Shown: piece by piece, positions 21,200 through 34,019 of the stretch
How the letters are laid out: each line of letters starts with the position of its first letter
How positions within the stretch are numbered: position 1 is the first letter of the stretch
Assembly: GCF_000801105.2 (NCBI RefSeq)
Contig: NC_079516.1
Span: 23,411,043 to 23,475,042 of the forward strand
Origin: Raphanus sativus
Taxonomy: Eukaryota; Streptophyta; Magnoliopsida; Brassicales; Brassicaceae
DNA: 64,000 nucleotides
Direction of reading: 5' to 3'
Program-made: the position numbers and the translations under genes
The notes under the pieces: generated by a model
Database searches by the model: none
What the model was told of the DNA's origin: nothing
What the model saw: only the letters and a program-made list of their open reading frames with translations

Positions 21200-21836
21200 A
21201 ATAGTACGTATATAAATTAATGATTCATGAAAATAAAACTATATGTTTAAAAAATCATAAATGAAACACTGTATTATTACACTAAAAATCATAAATTTAG
21301 TAAAACCAAAGTTCAAAGTTTAAATCTGTCAAAAACGGAAAATAGCCGAAAATTAAAAATATGTTGGAGGGAGAGTTCGTACTCTGGTCCAGGCACCTGC
21401 ACGACGGATACCCCTATGTCGAATGAGACATCAGGTAAAAAAAGTTAGGGATTTGATAGTATCTTCGGCCAAAGTATGTAAATATCTAACTATGTAAATA
21501 AGTGTGTTCTATTTAACAAATACATATGATTCAGGCTTTTGGAGGAACAAAATATTTAAATAATCATTATAAAAAACTGAGTAAACCACATATATTCGGA
21601 ATATTCTGGATAGTGCGGTTTCTTAAAAATCACATCTATTCGGTATATTATTGATTACTAGATTAAAACCACTTTTTAATCTCGACTAGGTTCAATTATA
21701 ATTGGTTTGTTTTTACCGGATTGAACACTCTTATATAATTCACCGACTTTCTCATTGCTTTGAGAAATACAACACTCTCATTTCAAATAGAAACATTGAA
21801 ATATATGATCGGAAAATAAATTATCAACATACTTTT

Positions 21837-21864
21837 CCGCGCGTAGCGCGGCGAAAGAATCTAG
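21837..21864 (+). mobile_element. Second Helitron 3' end (plus strand) inside the larger Helitron
   Basis: CCGCGC (21837-21842) pairs with GCGCGG (21846-21851) around a GTA loop. Nine bases later comes CTAG (21861-21864), followed by T. This is a complete Helitron 3' signature in the opposite orientation. No matching 5' end was found to the left, so its extent is unknown. Confidence 0.65.
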
Positions 21865-22664
21865 TTAATGTAGAAGCTCAATTAGAACTGCAATAGAACC
21901 AACGCCTTAACTTTATTTGATTGGTTTTGAACTTGATTGAATGATGCATACGTGAGGGGGTATTTGAAAGATTGTTTAATATACAACTAAAATATTAATC
22001 TAATAAAAACAGTTAAGATAATCAATCAAATGTAACAAACGCTTGAGATGTGTTTTGTGTCCAGTAATGTAAGCATACAACTTGAACACGCCACGAGGTT
22101 TTTGAGAAAAGATTAAAAGTTGTATTCTTAGATTTAGATTTAGATATATATATATAGTTAACTTCCCAAAGGATATGCTAAATAGGGAATTAGTTGTGAT
22201 TTGAAGGTATCAAAAAGAGGATATACGTTTTGAAATATTTAATATACATTCCTTTTATATTAAAGCATCATAATAACCAAAATATTTGATTTTCAAAATT
22301 AGCCATAAAAATAGGAAACAAAATATGTAGATTGTGCGGACATGTAATCATTTAAGGTTCAGTCGATTTTGTATCAAATTATTTAAGGTCAATGCTGTAA
22401 ATTTAATTAGGTTGCTTTAGTAATGTTACAAAACGACACCGTTTAAGGCCAGTGGCATACAAATGTAATTATTGAGGAAAACTCTGGGTTAAAATTTATT
22501 TGTACTTTAGTTTTAATAGTTTAGATTATTTATTTTTTAAATTATTTTATCATTAATTTAGTTGGCACTTTGATTGGTTATTAGGAAGGTGGTGAATTTA
22601 AAGGTTCACCATAAAGTCTTGTCCATTTATATATTGTAGAGTGTTCACTTAATTCTCTTGTTTA

Positions 22665-23731
22665 TCTATATAACTAAAACTGAAATACAAAACCAGGTCT
22701 GGGCATTTGGAGTTCCACTAGGGTTTCTGTTTTGTCCAATCGGGTTTTGGTTTTTTAGGTTTATCAAAATCAGCTTCATTCGGAATATATGAAAATTTGG
22801 TTCGGGACCGGTTCGGGTTCTATCGGGTTCTGGTCGGAGTTAGTAAACCTTAAAAAACTCGGTACAACCCAATGTATTTTTGGGTCCGGGTCTCAATCGG
22901 TTTTTCGGTTTAAAATTATCTAATTTATACATATTTAGTAACCAAAACATGGGTAAAATCGGTTCTTCGGTTTTAAAATACATGATTTGTACTTATATTG
23001 TAGCCAAAACATAAATAAAATTGATTCAAAAATAATAAATGAACATCAACCATGATTATTCAAAATCAAGAGGAAGGTAAACATATTTATTGATAGAAAT
23101 AAAACCAAATAAACGGAAGTATAAAACGAAAACCAAGTTTTCATGAAATGAGAAACATTGTTCAATGAAAACAATATCAAAATCTAAAAACTCCAACTTT
23201 CAACCATCAACCTTCATATAATAAAACCACCAGCCTTCATGTAATAGAGAATTATTTTAAATGTTTAGTATATTTTAGTGTATTTTCGATATATTAGGAA
23301 TCAAGATCATATTTGGTACAAGATCTTTTTAGGGTTTTGAACATTTCGGGTTGTATCGGATATCCATTTAAATTCGGATTTGGTTCGGATAATACATGTT
23401 ACCCGAAATACCATAAAACAAGATCCATTCGATATTTATGCCGGGTTCAAAACGGTTCAGATTCATTTTTGTCGGATCAGATTCAATTTGAATTTTCGGA
23501 TTTGGTTTATTTGCTCAGCTCTATACAAAACAGAACCAACTGTATTTTCAACAGACATCTTTTGTTACTTTATTTTCATTTATCCTAACTAATTTATTAA
23601 TTACTCTTTTTCGTCAGATATTACCAGATATTAAATATATGCTATATATTATACTAGATATATGTTAATAAATAATAATAAAAAATTGAGAACAATAACT
23701 TTTAAAATGGATGTTATAAATAAATCTTAAA
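22665..23731 (+). mobile_element. Helitron 5' terminal segment, first tandem copy (carries an hAT-like insert)
   Basis: After A at 22664 the sequence starts TCTATATAACTAAAACTGAA, a Helitron-like 5' end. With the insert 22694-23522 (plus one duplication) removed, it runs on to TTTTCAACAGACATC and then TATTATACTAGATATATGTT. It parallels the second copy at 23732 over some 230 bp. Confidence 0.6.
22694..23522. mobile_element. hAT-like non-autonomous element, about 829 bp, TSD ATACAAAAC
   Basis: ATACAAAAC lies at 22685-22693 and again at 23523-23531. The ends contain CTGGGCATTT (left) and, complemented, CTGAGCAAAT (right). The interior is full of GGTTCGG/CCGAAC-type short motifs near both ends. 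The neighbouring tandem copy at 23732 lacks the insert and serves as an empty site. No transposase was seen. Frames at 23313-23592 are incidental. Confidence 0.75.
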
Positions 23732-23960
23732 TCTATATTATTAAAATTCGAATACAAGATAGAACAAACTATATTTTCAACAGAATTTTTATATCTTTTC
23801 TTACATTATTTTCACTCATCATTTATTAATTACTTCTTTCCATTTTTTTTTACATTATCATGTTACTTTCATCAGATATTACCAGTTATTAAATATCTCC
23901 TATATATTATACTAGATATATGTTAATGAATAAATGAATCTTTTGACAACAATAACTTTT
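23732..23960 (+). mobile_element. Helitron 5' terminal segment, second tandem copy
   Basis: After A at 23731 the sequence starts TCTATATTATTAAAATTCGA and runs through TTTTCAACAG, CAGATATTACCAG and TATTATACTAGATATATGTT. It mirrors the first copy. The 3' end that belongs to this start is uncertain. The decayed end at 43823-43826 is a candidate, with the whole 25568-43162 tower inserted between. Confidence 0.55.
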
Positions 23961-24323
23961 AAAAATGGATGTTATAAATAAACAATTTATTAGTCATATC
24001 GTTTCTTTGTCAAAATAGTCAAATCATGAATTAAACCTATTTAGAGTGTGACTGAAAGGCATATGTAGCGATAATTATTTTTCCACTCAGTTCCACTTAG
24101 TTTTAACAATCAGATGAAATCAATTTTTATCTTTCTTGCGTCTGATACTGTTTAAATAGAGGTATATACCTCACTTTTTTCTCTCACTGTATTTGAGGTG
24201 GAAAACAAATTTCTCTTAACAATTCTTTCTTCTTATCTTTATTACTCCACTATTTTACCTCTTAATTACTCTAGTTGAACTATCGCTCAGTTACTCTATG
24301 ATGTACCAGTCAGACCCTCCTTA

Positions 24324-25204
24324 GGCCTCGATTGGTACAGCCGATGAAAAAGCAGTAGCAGTATGCTGCAGAAGCAGTATGCTGCAGAAGTTGTATGCTC
24401 TCATTAAAACTATTAATAAGATGATTGATAGAGCAATAGCAGTATACAATTTTAATTTTTTTTATAAAAGTTAGTATATAATATATTTTCTAAAAAAATA
24501 AATTATAATATATATAAATAATATATTGTTATTAAAAATAATTAATCTTAATTAATAACATAAGTTAAATTAAATTAAATTTTAAATGTAAAATAATTAT
24601 TAAAAAAATAAATTTAACCTTTTTTTAATATAAATTTATTTTTGGATATAAAATAATTTGAATATTAAAAATATAAAATAAATAAATTATCTATATATAT
24701 ATATATATATATCTTCTTATTTTATATATTAATATATAAAAGATATAATTTATTATTTTCTTACTAATTTCAAAAAATATGATTATATCGAAAATTTTAT
24801 TTTAAAAATAAAATTTACAATTAAATATATATTTTTAAAAAATAATATTTCGCAATTAAAATATAATATAATTTATATAATTAAATTATATTTTAAATGT
24901 GAAATACTATTTTAAAAAAAAAAATATTTATATTGTAAATTTATTTTAGAAATCAAAATTTCATTTTCTGGATATAGAAATAATTTTATGATATTAGTAA
25001 ATCAAATAAATAAACTAATTATATTTATTTCTTAAACTTATAAATTGTAAATGCAAATGCTCTTCCAAAAGCTTCAAATGAGAGCATTTGCCATGGAGCA
25101 TTTGGAGAGCATTAGCATTTAGTAAATGCTTTTCTAAATGCTTTTCGAACAAATGTTGATTGGATAAAATGGAGCATAATGCTAATGCTAATGCTCTACC
25201 AGTC
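24324..25204. mobile_element. Tourist/Harbinger-like MITE, about 880 bp
   Basis: TTA precedes GGCCTCGATTGGTACAGC (24324). The right end, complemented, reads GACTGGTAGAGCATTAGC. Subterminal repeats such as GCAGTATGCTGCAGAA (two tandem copies near 24359) and AATGCTAATGCT occur at the two ends. The middle is almost pure A/T with an (AT)n run at about 24693-24711. The right target duplication is not clear. The left end resembles the ends of the Harbinger element at 26692. Confidence 0.5.
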
Positions 25205-26766
25205 ATATTGAAAGTCAAATTTATATGATTGATTTATTTCTGGATTGGTTAAATTTGAATTAAAAATTCAATTAGATTGATTTTTGTTTTTTTTTACATG
25301 TCTGCTCTTTATACAAGGTCAAAATAATCATTGTTTTATTTGTTTTCTCTAATAAAATAGATAAAATTCAATCTTAACCAACCATTTATTATAACAAATA
25401 CGTGAATTTTATTAAATCACAATTGTAAGAACTACTAACAGAAATATTTTCTTTTTTCCTTTTTTGAAATATTACAATCTTCATTAACTTTACATAATAT
25501 TTCTACTCTATATGATAATCTCACTTATGTAAAGAGGTAAACCTTTAAATCTAACATTTAGTCATATCATTAGTAGAAAACTCTGATATAGACACGAAAA
25601 TTTTCGTTACTGTGTCCATTTTTCGTGACTATAAGACATCATAGACACGAAAAGTCACGAAAATAAATTGTGTGTATAGGATCGTGACCAAAAATTCCCG
25701 TGATAATTCGTGAATACGTTATAGACACAGTTTCGTTCCTCTCTCTTCTATCTCTCTAAAACACACTCTCTCGTTTTTATCTCTAGTCGCCGTTGAAGTG
25801 TTGTTCTTCCGACCGACGTCGGTGGGCTTCCATAACCACGACGTCGGTTGGATTCCTTCTCTCCTTTGTAATCTAGTAGTTTCTTTGTCTAGTTTGTTTC
25901 AGTTTGTTTTGAAAGTTATGAAATTTCAATTCTCAGATCTAGATCTAGAAATTAATCTTTGCGATGGGTTTGATGGTCTTGGTGGTTTGGCGTTATTCTT
26001 CATTGTGGTGGGTTCCGGTTATTATCTTGAGTATCTGGTGTATTTTGCCTTGGGTCTCTCCCATCGAGGTCTTGGTCGCCTCCATCTCTGCCTCCAATAT
26101 GTTTGTAAGTGATTTTTGGTTTCAATGGTTCACGATACTAGTGTTGATGATGAGTCCAGAAGGTGTGCTTATCCTTCGTTGGTGTTGCAACGGTGTGGTT
26201 ACTTCGGTGATCTCCTTTGTGTGCTTGCATGTAAGATAACCGGCTCGATTCGAAGGATTTGGGGCTTTGGCTCTTTGGCATCAGGTCGTAGGAGACGACA
26301 GGTTAACCGTTCTCTTCTTTGCGTCCTCCTTGGTTGGGTCAAGTGCTATTGCTAGTGGCTCCAGTTGTGGGTTCAAGTGGTGTGGTTTGGAGCATAATAA
26401 TGAGCAATGGCTTGAACTTCCTCAATAAAGTTTGATCTTTGATGTTTGCTTCCGTCTCCTTCTCGTCTCGTTTAATTTAACGCTTCAGTTCGTGTTTTGT
26501 TTTAAATGATTTGTTCTGGTTATTGAAATTCCTAACTTTAGTCTTTTATTTTGGTTCCGGGGATTGGGTTGTTTTCCGCCGGCTAACGCTTCCAGGGACT
26601 GTTCTTTTGTCCGCTGGCTCTGTTTCCGGAAGCCATGTGGCTTGCCGGCTCTTGTCAAAAACTTTGTGTATTGCGTTGGTAAATTAATATAGGGTCTGAA
26701 TGGGGGAGCAGAACGTTGACAGATCTCCTGCACTTTAATATTTTATGTACTGCAAATGCGAATCAC

Positions 26767-27690
26767 ACTTTTAAAATCTTCCGGACAAAAAAAACAGGAG
26801 AACTGCCAAATGCAATTATTTTTGTCTTTATCTGTGTAAAAACAGATATCCTGCATGTCCTTCTGTCCTCTCCACTTTTGAGGCAGTTCGCTAATTCCAC
26901 AATTTTCTTAACCAATAAAATCTTTTTACATAAATAATTAATTCTCAAAATTTTGGTTATTTCCCTATAAATCAAGTCAGCTACCACTTTACTAGTTTCA
27001 TACTTCACGATCAAAAAAGATGTTCTAAAGAACAAAAAATACTTTGTACTGTGGCAATTAAAAAAAAGTATTCTAGTTCTATGTTTTGTTGTATTGGTAT
27101 ATCGTGAGTTTCATTCCTTCTCAACGTAAGCTTTCATTCTAATTTAAATCGTATATACTTTGTCCATTAATATATAATATATTGTATAGGTAACTGGAAG
27201 AAATTTTTGTTGCTGTAGGGTGGAAATTAAAAAGGGTGCTGAAACTTTGTGCTGTGTTGTGTTGTGTTGGGTCTCAGTCATTATCTTCAACCTAAGGTAA
27301 GAATAAACTTTAGTTTTATTTGAATTAAAGTTGTTTATAATTCTAATGGTGTTTTGTATATAATTATATATATATATATATATCTATATATTATTTTGTC
27401 AAAATATTATATCTTAATAATTGACAATATAGTACATCTAACTGGAAAAATTCTTGTTTTGTAAGGTGGAAGAAGTAATAAAAAGTGCTGTGATTTTGTG
27501 CTGTGTTGTGTTCTACCTCGGTCATTATCTCCAGCCTGAGGTAAGAACAAACTTCAATTTTATTTTATTATATTTGTTTAATTATATATATGTATTAGTT
27601 TTGATAAGATATAATATATATTAATAATTAAAAATATAGTATATGCAAACTCTATATGTCTCACATATATTTTGGAGTTTTTTTTTAACA
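26767..27690 (+). other. Harbinger 5' non-coding region with a duplicated exon-like unit
   Basis: Two similar units (about 27190-27300 and 27432-27543) each contain TGTGCTGTGTTGTG, then TCATTATCT-CA, and end in CCT-AG before GTAAGAA, a splice-donor-like border. Between them lies an (AT)n run (27362-27382). They look like a tandemly duplicated leader exon. No protein is recognised. Confidence 0.4.
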
Positions 27691-28767
27691 TCTAAATATA
27701 TTAAAACTGAAGTACAAATAGTACTTAACCCTTACAGATGCACAAAAATTATAATGGCATGCCACTCCTTTTAATTAAAGATTATCCAATTAAATATAAC
27801 ACATACCCACATAATATTTATTATCTTTCCATACAAATCCAAAACGTGATTCTCTAACATATATTTCGCTTTAATTAAACACATTGCCCATATAAATCAA
27901 AAACGTATTTATTAACTTGCCATATATTTCGCTATTATTAAAACTATATTGCCATGTTAATCTAAAACATGATTAATAATTTATTCTCATCAAAAATAAA
28001 CTACTTTGCCATTATTATTATCCAAATATATTGATCACGTAGATCCTATGTGTGATTACTCACAATAATTAAATTGAAAAAATATTATAATTTTGTATAT
28101 GAGTAACATAAATTTGACATAAACGAAAAGTTTCGAATAAATTTTGTATTACTGGCTGTTTTATACGAAATAATAAACATTTCATACACATATTAATATA
28201 TAAAATCAATATGACTCCTTTTAATATTTAATAAATATTGAACATATACTTTTGTCAAAAAAATAAGTTGTCCATTTATAGTATAGATATAATTACTAAA
28301 TTTAACATTTAAAATAGAGAAATTTTCTATATTAATTTAGATTTATATATTAAAAACCACTGGATAGAAGAGTTTTTACCTCTTTTAAACAATATTCTCT
28401 GAAACGTCTTTTAATAAATTTTTTTCTTTGAAGACATTTTGGTGATAAAAACTTAAAAAATGATATTGAGAGAATTACCATTTTAAATATTAGGGTTTGA
28501 AAACAATATAAATTAGTAGAAACAAAAACAATAATAAATATTTGAATGTATTAGTAATCATTTGTTTGTGATATAAATACATTCAATACGATAATAATCA
28601 AACGATATTAGAGTTAATAAAATCCAGTAATTACCAATGGTTTATAAGATAACAACGATTTTTATAAATTAAAATAAATAGCCCTGTCGGCGTGTATGTC
28701 AAACTTTATACATGTATTTATTAAAAAATCAAAAAAATCAGATATGAACTTTATATATATATATGTA

Positions 28768-28806
<39 letters not shown>

Positions 28807-29102
28807 AATCAAAATATTTGGAATGTAATTTAATAAAACGTAAAAGTATATCTAAATCTCTAATATTTACATTTTTGCTGTTTAATATATCAAATAATTG
28901 AATTAAAGTCTGCAGAACGTGAAAACAAAATTTCTAATAATTTGGAAGTTAAACGCATTGAACATGATACAAAAATATCAAAAGAAAATAACATATTAAT
29001 CTACAACATGAACAAAAGAATCAAGTTGACAACATTATCAAAAATTAGAATATATAAGAACCAAGAATAAATATCCGTGCGGGCGCACGGGTCAAGCTCT
29101 AG
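27691..29102 (+). mobile_element. Helitron, complete non-autonomous, 1412 bp
   Basis: It starts TCTAAATATATTAAAACTGA after A (27690). It ends with hairpin CCGTGCG (29075-29081) and CGCACGG (29084-29090), then GTCAAGCT and CTAG (29099-29102), followed by T. Both ends and the A/T insertion site are present. The interior is AT-rich, without frames. Its first 40 bases closely match the 5' end of the Helitron at 22525, so both were probably moved by the same helicase source. Confidence 0.85.
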
Positions 29103-29894
29103 TTTATATTTTACAGTTTTATTTATAACATATGCATTTGAATAAATAATATAACTGTGTATATATATATATATATATTAACTGAAAATGGAAAATGTGT
29201 CATATTTTAATTCAACATGTTAAAAACATGTATATAGAGATATTTTATAAAAATAATTTAATGTAAAAGTTATATAATGTATAATATATAATGTAGATTT
29301 TTAGTATAATAGTTTATAAATACACCAATTGGAAAAATAAGTGTTATATTTTAGTTCGCATACAATGTAAAGCAGAAAATGAAAAATAAACTAATATATA
29401 TATATATAACAGTATATTTATTCAATAACACAGTTATAAAGAATTATTAAATATTATTCAGAGATTTTTCATTTCTAAATATAGTACAATTCTGTATTAT
29501 AAACTTGAAAATTGAATACAATAATGTAACTGTTTCTTATATATGTTACGGTTAGTTTATTGTTCTAGTGTTTTTTCAGGGTGTGAGTAATAAAGTTATT
29601 AAATATTGATGAGTTAGTAACTGAAATTGTATCTATTAAACAATAAAGACAATTCAATTAACTCCCTTTATTATATAAAAAGTAACTTTATACGTTTTAA
29701 AAAACAGTTGTTTAAACATATATAAGTTATATACTCATGTTATGCATATGAATATAGTTATATTTTTTTTTACAAAAAATTGCAAGCGCATATAATATGA
29801 TAAAATTTGTTATATCATACTCAATGATATATATTTTCCGTTTGTTACTAATTACCTCAAACTAATATTATTTATGCAATTTTAAAATGTAGAT
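29103..29894. other. AT-rich Harbinger DNA upstream of the Myb-like gene
   Basis: No frames of note. It contains (AT)n at about 29159-29180 and 29394-29408 and is presumed promoter and leader DNA of the element's first gene. Confidence 0.4.
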
Positions 29895-30825
29895 ATGACA
29901 TCAAATCATCGACAAAATGCAACACTTTCTGACGATGAAGATATAAATCTGTCCAGAGACACGTCGGCACGGGTAAGTAGTTAATATGTTTTTAAAAAAA
30001 ATTAGAATAGTTAATACTATACTAAAATGGTTGAAATTTTTGTAAATTGTTAGAATGTAAACAATTTTAAATGGAATGCGAACCGAGAACGAGTATTTAT
30101 TGAGTTGTACGATCGAGCAATTGCCATGAGCGATTACCGTTTCAAAGATCCCACACCAGCTGGTAGAGAGTTTCTCGTTGATAAATTTAACCAAAAGTTT
30201 AATATTAACGTAACCTACCGGTTCTTCAAAGAAAACTCGATCAACTTAATAGAAAATACAAGAAGTACAAGCATCTTATGAAAAATTCTACGGACATTTC
30301 GGTTGATCCTACTACATCTGTGATATCTGCGTCTGATTCATGGTGGAGAGATCGTGAAGTAAGTATACACAATCTGTTACACCCATAAGATATTTAAGAA
30401 ATAACAATTCTGTAAAATTTATAGACTAAAAACTACATAATCTTATTAACAAGTAGATAGGATTGTGAAATCATTTAAACGAAAGCCGCTGGAGTTGTGG
30501 GATGTGATGCAACGATGTTTCATATTATATGACGTCCAATCACAGTCTCAATACTCTTTGCACCAAAGAAGAGAAGAGTTGCTGAATGATGGTCAAAATA
30601 ATGATGAAGACCATTTGTACTCTGAAACATATGATGGTGATACACAACACACGCATGTTCCCGAGACACAAGAAAATGAAGAAGTCTATCGCGTAAATAT
30701 TGATGATGAAACGCGTCAGTCAAATCAATTCAACCGTGAGAATTTACGTCAGAATTCTTCACCTGCTGTTGATAATTTTCAGATTCCTACTTCTAGAGTG
30801 CAACAACGAAGTGGACTAAGGCGTG

Positions 30826-33595
30826 GAAGTTGTCATGTCCCCGATCCTGGATATGATCATTAGGATCGACCATGGTGCAAAGAGACGCACCAATCAGGTC
30901 ATGTGACCTAAACACAAGGGCATTAAGGCCTGGAAGTAAGGTTAAGGGCATTAGGAAGGTAAGATATAGCTAAACCAAGAAGGAGACAAGTATAAAAGAG
31001 CTGTACAAAGTGTATGGCAGCTGGACGATGCAGTGAGCAAGCTCGACCAGCTAGATGAAGTGTAGTGCAGCTCAGTGTAGCTCACTGAAGAGTGTGTCAG
31101 CTCCCTGAGCTGGATGAACTAGCTCACTCAGCTTGGTCAGCTGGGGATCAGCTCAACTCAGCTAGACTGAGTGTTCAAGTCTTGGGCAGTTGGGCCAGGT
31201 CCGGACAGTGGTTGGACCATGTGGACCACCCGGGTGTGCCGGTGAGCCGGTGGGCACTTGTGGTTGAACCAGGGGCTTGGGCAACCAGCCTAGGCTTGTG
31301 TGTGATGTGTCTAGGAGCAGTTAGGGCTGTCAGGGACGTCTGGTAACTGCCCTAGGCGAACATGTGTGATCTGGACCATTGATTAAATCAATGGCCAGAA
31401 ATGTTAATGAAGGGATGCAATGGTTAAGAAGTAACCACCCCTTATTCTATATAAGGAAGGCAAGTCCGTGCCTTTGCAGGCACGCCAGGACTTCATTCTT
31501 CTTCCTGAAACACAAAGAAAAACAGAGAAAAACAGAGAGATGGTCGGATTACACAATCCAAGACCAAGAGAGGCTTGAAGGCAGCAAAGAGGCAGTTGTG
31601 ATGGCAATCAAGAGGGGAGTTGAGAACGACCCTCTGGTGTGTTTTGATTATAGTTTGCCACGCCATAGGCTTCCTCTACATCCTTACTACACATCCAAAT
31701 GGCCAGGGAAGAAGAGAGACGACCGGATTCAGTCTCCAAGTCCAAGGGCAGCCTTGAAGGCAGATGTGTGTAGAAAGGCAGTTTCATGGGCATTGAAGTG
31801 GGAAGTGATGCACGACCCTTGGATGGTGTTTGATCATGGATGAACACATCCTAGGCTTCCTCTGTGTCTTAGGGACACACGCAAATGGCCAGAAGAGAAT
31901 GGAGAAGGCCGGACTCCACTCATAAAGGCATGTACAGCCTTGAAGGTGGATGCAGTGCAGAAACTGTTTTCATGGAAGTTCCATGGAATGGATGATGGGT
32001 GCGACCCATGATTGTTTCTTATCAATACTGGAAGTGTATGATAAGGCTTGATAGAGGCGTGCAATGGAGGAGCATGGCCGGACATGATACAGGAAGCACA
32101 AGATCTAGTAAGATCAAGTCTAAGGTAACATGTACATATGATTACTTTGTGGTTTATGTTGGTGTCTCTTGAGGTGCATATGAGGCCAAGTATGGCACGC
32201 CCTTGGAGACCATATACTGTGATGTATTGTAGGGATACAGGACCCTGGAGAAAGGGGCGGATCATAGTTGAACTAATTCATCCATATGGGATGGTAATTA
32301 GATGCTATACAGCAACTAGTGATTCATGGTGGTTCATGAGGGAACCTGATCTATGGTTTTGCATTACCAATGGCTTCAGGCCGTGGCAATAAGGTAATGG
32401 AATCATATGGTATGATAGGTATCAACCTTGGGTTGGTACAGGATTGGCTGAGAGCCATGAAGAAGAGCAAGACTGACCAGGTTCATTGGGACATGGTTCC
32501 ATGGCCGGTTAGGTATGTGTGAAGACTCATCCGTTCTGAGTCATGTGGGGTGGTTGGTTGACTGACTCAGGAACTGGTGGGCATTATTAATCCTATTATA
32601 TGTTGATCAGACGTGGAGGTACTGAACCATGGAGTGGCCGGTTCAGAGAAATCTCTCCATGGCCTTTGTTGGGCAAGTAAGTGGATATCTGATAGTTCCT
32701 GAGGGAATTGTTAGGATCCGACTTCAAATATCTCTTAATGGGTATTTATCATGAATTATCATGGTGAGAGATTAGTTTTATCTCATTGATTTAGAGGTGG
32801 TCAGTTATGGCCATATGGGCTGTTCATGGGCGAGATCAGTATGATCGAGGCCAGTTCTGAGAAATCTGACTTGACCATTCTCTTAGTTATGAATTATCAT
32901 GAATTTTAATTAGTTTTTGGAGCATGTTTGCTGGTGGTTGGTTTTGCAGCTGAAGACTTCCCAAAGGTACTTGGTCTGTGGGGATGGTTGGTTGAATGAC
33001 TAAGTAACCTAAGGGGAGAGTTTATACAGGTATAAGGGAGTTGGACGAGTGGACGGGGAGCTGGGCGAAGCTACCTCACAGCTCGATCAGCTGGGAGAGA
33101 GTGAACCTCAAGTGAAGTGGTTCAGCTCAGCTGAGCTGGACAAGCTAGTTTAACAAGCTGGGGATAGCTGAGACAATGAGCTAACAAGCTCCGTGGATGT
33201 GGCAAAGGTATGATCTAGCAATACTGCATAGATCTAGATAGAATGGTTAGGGGAATGGAACCTCAGTTATTGTATGACCTGGATTAGGTTCAGGATCAAC
33301 CTTGGAGCTGGTAGTAGTTGTGTATACTGACCATGGCTAAGGTGATTCGATCTGACCAGTGTTAGATTGGTTTTAGACCAATGGTTGATAGCTAATATTC
33401 CGCTGTGCATAAGTTGAAAGGATCTAAGTTAGGGAATGACTAAGGTAGTCTTAAGCTAAGGTCCAAGATAGACTTCGCCTTTAGGCGAAAGTATATATAA
33501 AGATTGAAAAATTGAGTGGTTCGGTCAGGGTATGGACTGAGCGACGTGAGGCATCGACCGCGGCCTAGCCGGCCGGGTTCGGGTCTTACAGAAGT
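30826..33595. mobile_element. Solo LTR, 2760 bp, probably Ty3/gypsy, TSD GAAGT
   Basis: The LTR body is 30831-33590, flanked by GAAGT (30826-30830 and 33591-33595). It starts TGTCATGTCCCCGATCC and ends GGGTTCGGGTCTTACA, the standard TG...CA borders. It is GC-richer than its surroundings and contains many AGCTCA/GAGCTGG motifs near both ends. There is no gag-pol and no second LTR copy, so this is most likely a recombination-derived solo LTR. Its length and style suit a large-LTR gypsy (chromovirus-type) family. Frames within it are incidental. Confidence 0.8.
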
Positions 33596-34019
33596 AGTTC
33601 ACAAATAGGTGTAGAAAATTCTCGGGTTGCTACCAGAAGTGGATCTCAAGGAAGTCGTAGAAAACAATCATTCGAGACAACCTTGACAGATACGATGGCT
33701 GGCTTTAGAGAATTTCAACGCCAAAGTTTACAACAACTGCGTCCAAATTATTTTGACGAAGGTGATTACAATGAATTTGATACGGCCGTGAAGATATTCG
33801 AATCGATGGAGCTTCCAAATGACACCACTTTTTATTGGGCTTGCATTCATGCATTCAAAGAAGAAAGATTTTAGCGCAACATACTTCATCGATAGGGCTG
33901 AAAGACCTGTGGAAGATAAGTTGAAATTTTTACAAACTCTTACAGGATATACGCGGGACAGTGAATACCTGGGAAAACAGTTAGAATCTGGACAAAAGTT
34001 TGGCAGTCCAACTTGTGGG

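Larger units (their letters stand above)
16173..22525 (-). mobile_element. Helitron, 6353 bp, non-autonomous, gene-carrying, inserted in element B
   Basis: On the minus strand it starts TCTAAACTATTAAAACTAAA (5' end at 22525) and ends with a perfect 9-bp hairpin (ACCCGAGCG 16184-16192, CGCTCGGGT 16195-16203) followed by a short spacer and CTAG (16173-16176). It lies between A (16172) and T (22526), as Helitrons do, with no target duplication. The host DNA on both sides joins into the inverted arm of element B, so the insertion site is confirmed from within the window. Its 5' end closely matches that of the Helitron at 27691. No Rep/helicase frame is visible. It carries kinase exons, a small open frame and an hAT MITE, all described separately. 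Confidence 0.85.
15442..22625. mobile_element. Foldback MULE-like element B, about 832 bp, split by a Helitron
   Basis: The left part is 15442-16172 and the right part 22526-22625. The left arm has GGTGAACCTTTAAATTCACC, then ACCTTCCTAATAACC, then AAAGTGCCAACTAGATTAATG. The right part carries the reverse complement with few changes, reaching the outer GTCC at 22622. The interior has AAACCCTA-type and TTTAGGGTTT-type tracts like element A. The outer TSD is imperfect (TTTATTTA left, TTTATATA right). Element A's right duplication directly abuts this element's first base. Confidence 0.8.

Noticed and set aside
25798..26355. Three overlapping open frames in the retroposon
   Set aside because: They overlap in different frames and show no known domain. 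I treat the interval as non-coding retroposon body.
31092..32392. Open frames within the solo LTR
   Set aside because: They lie inside an LTR fixed by a perfect duplication, on both strands, and without domains.
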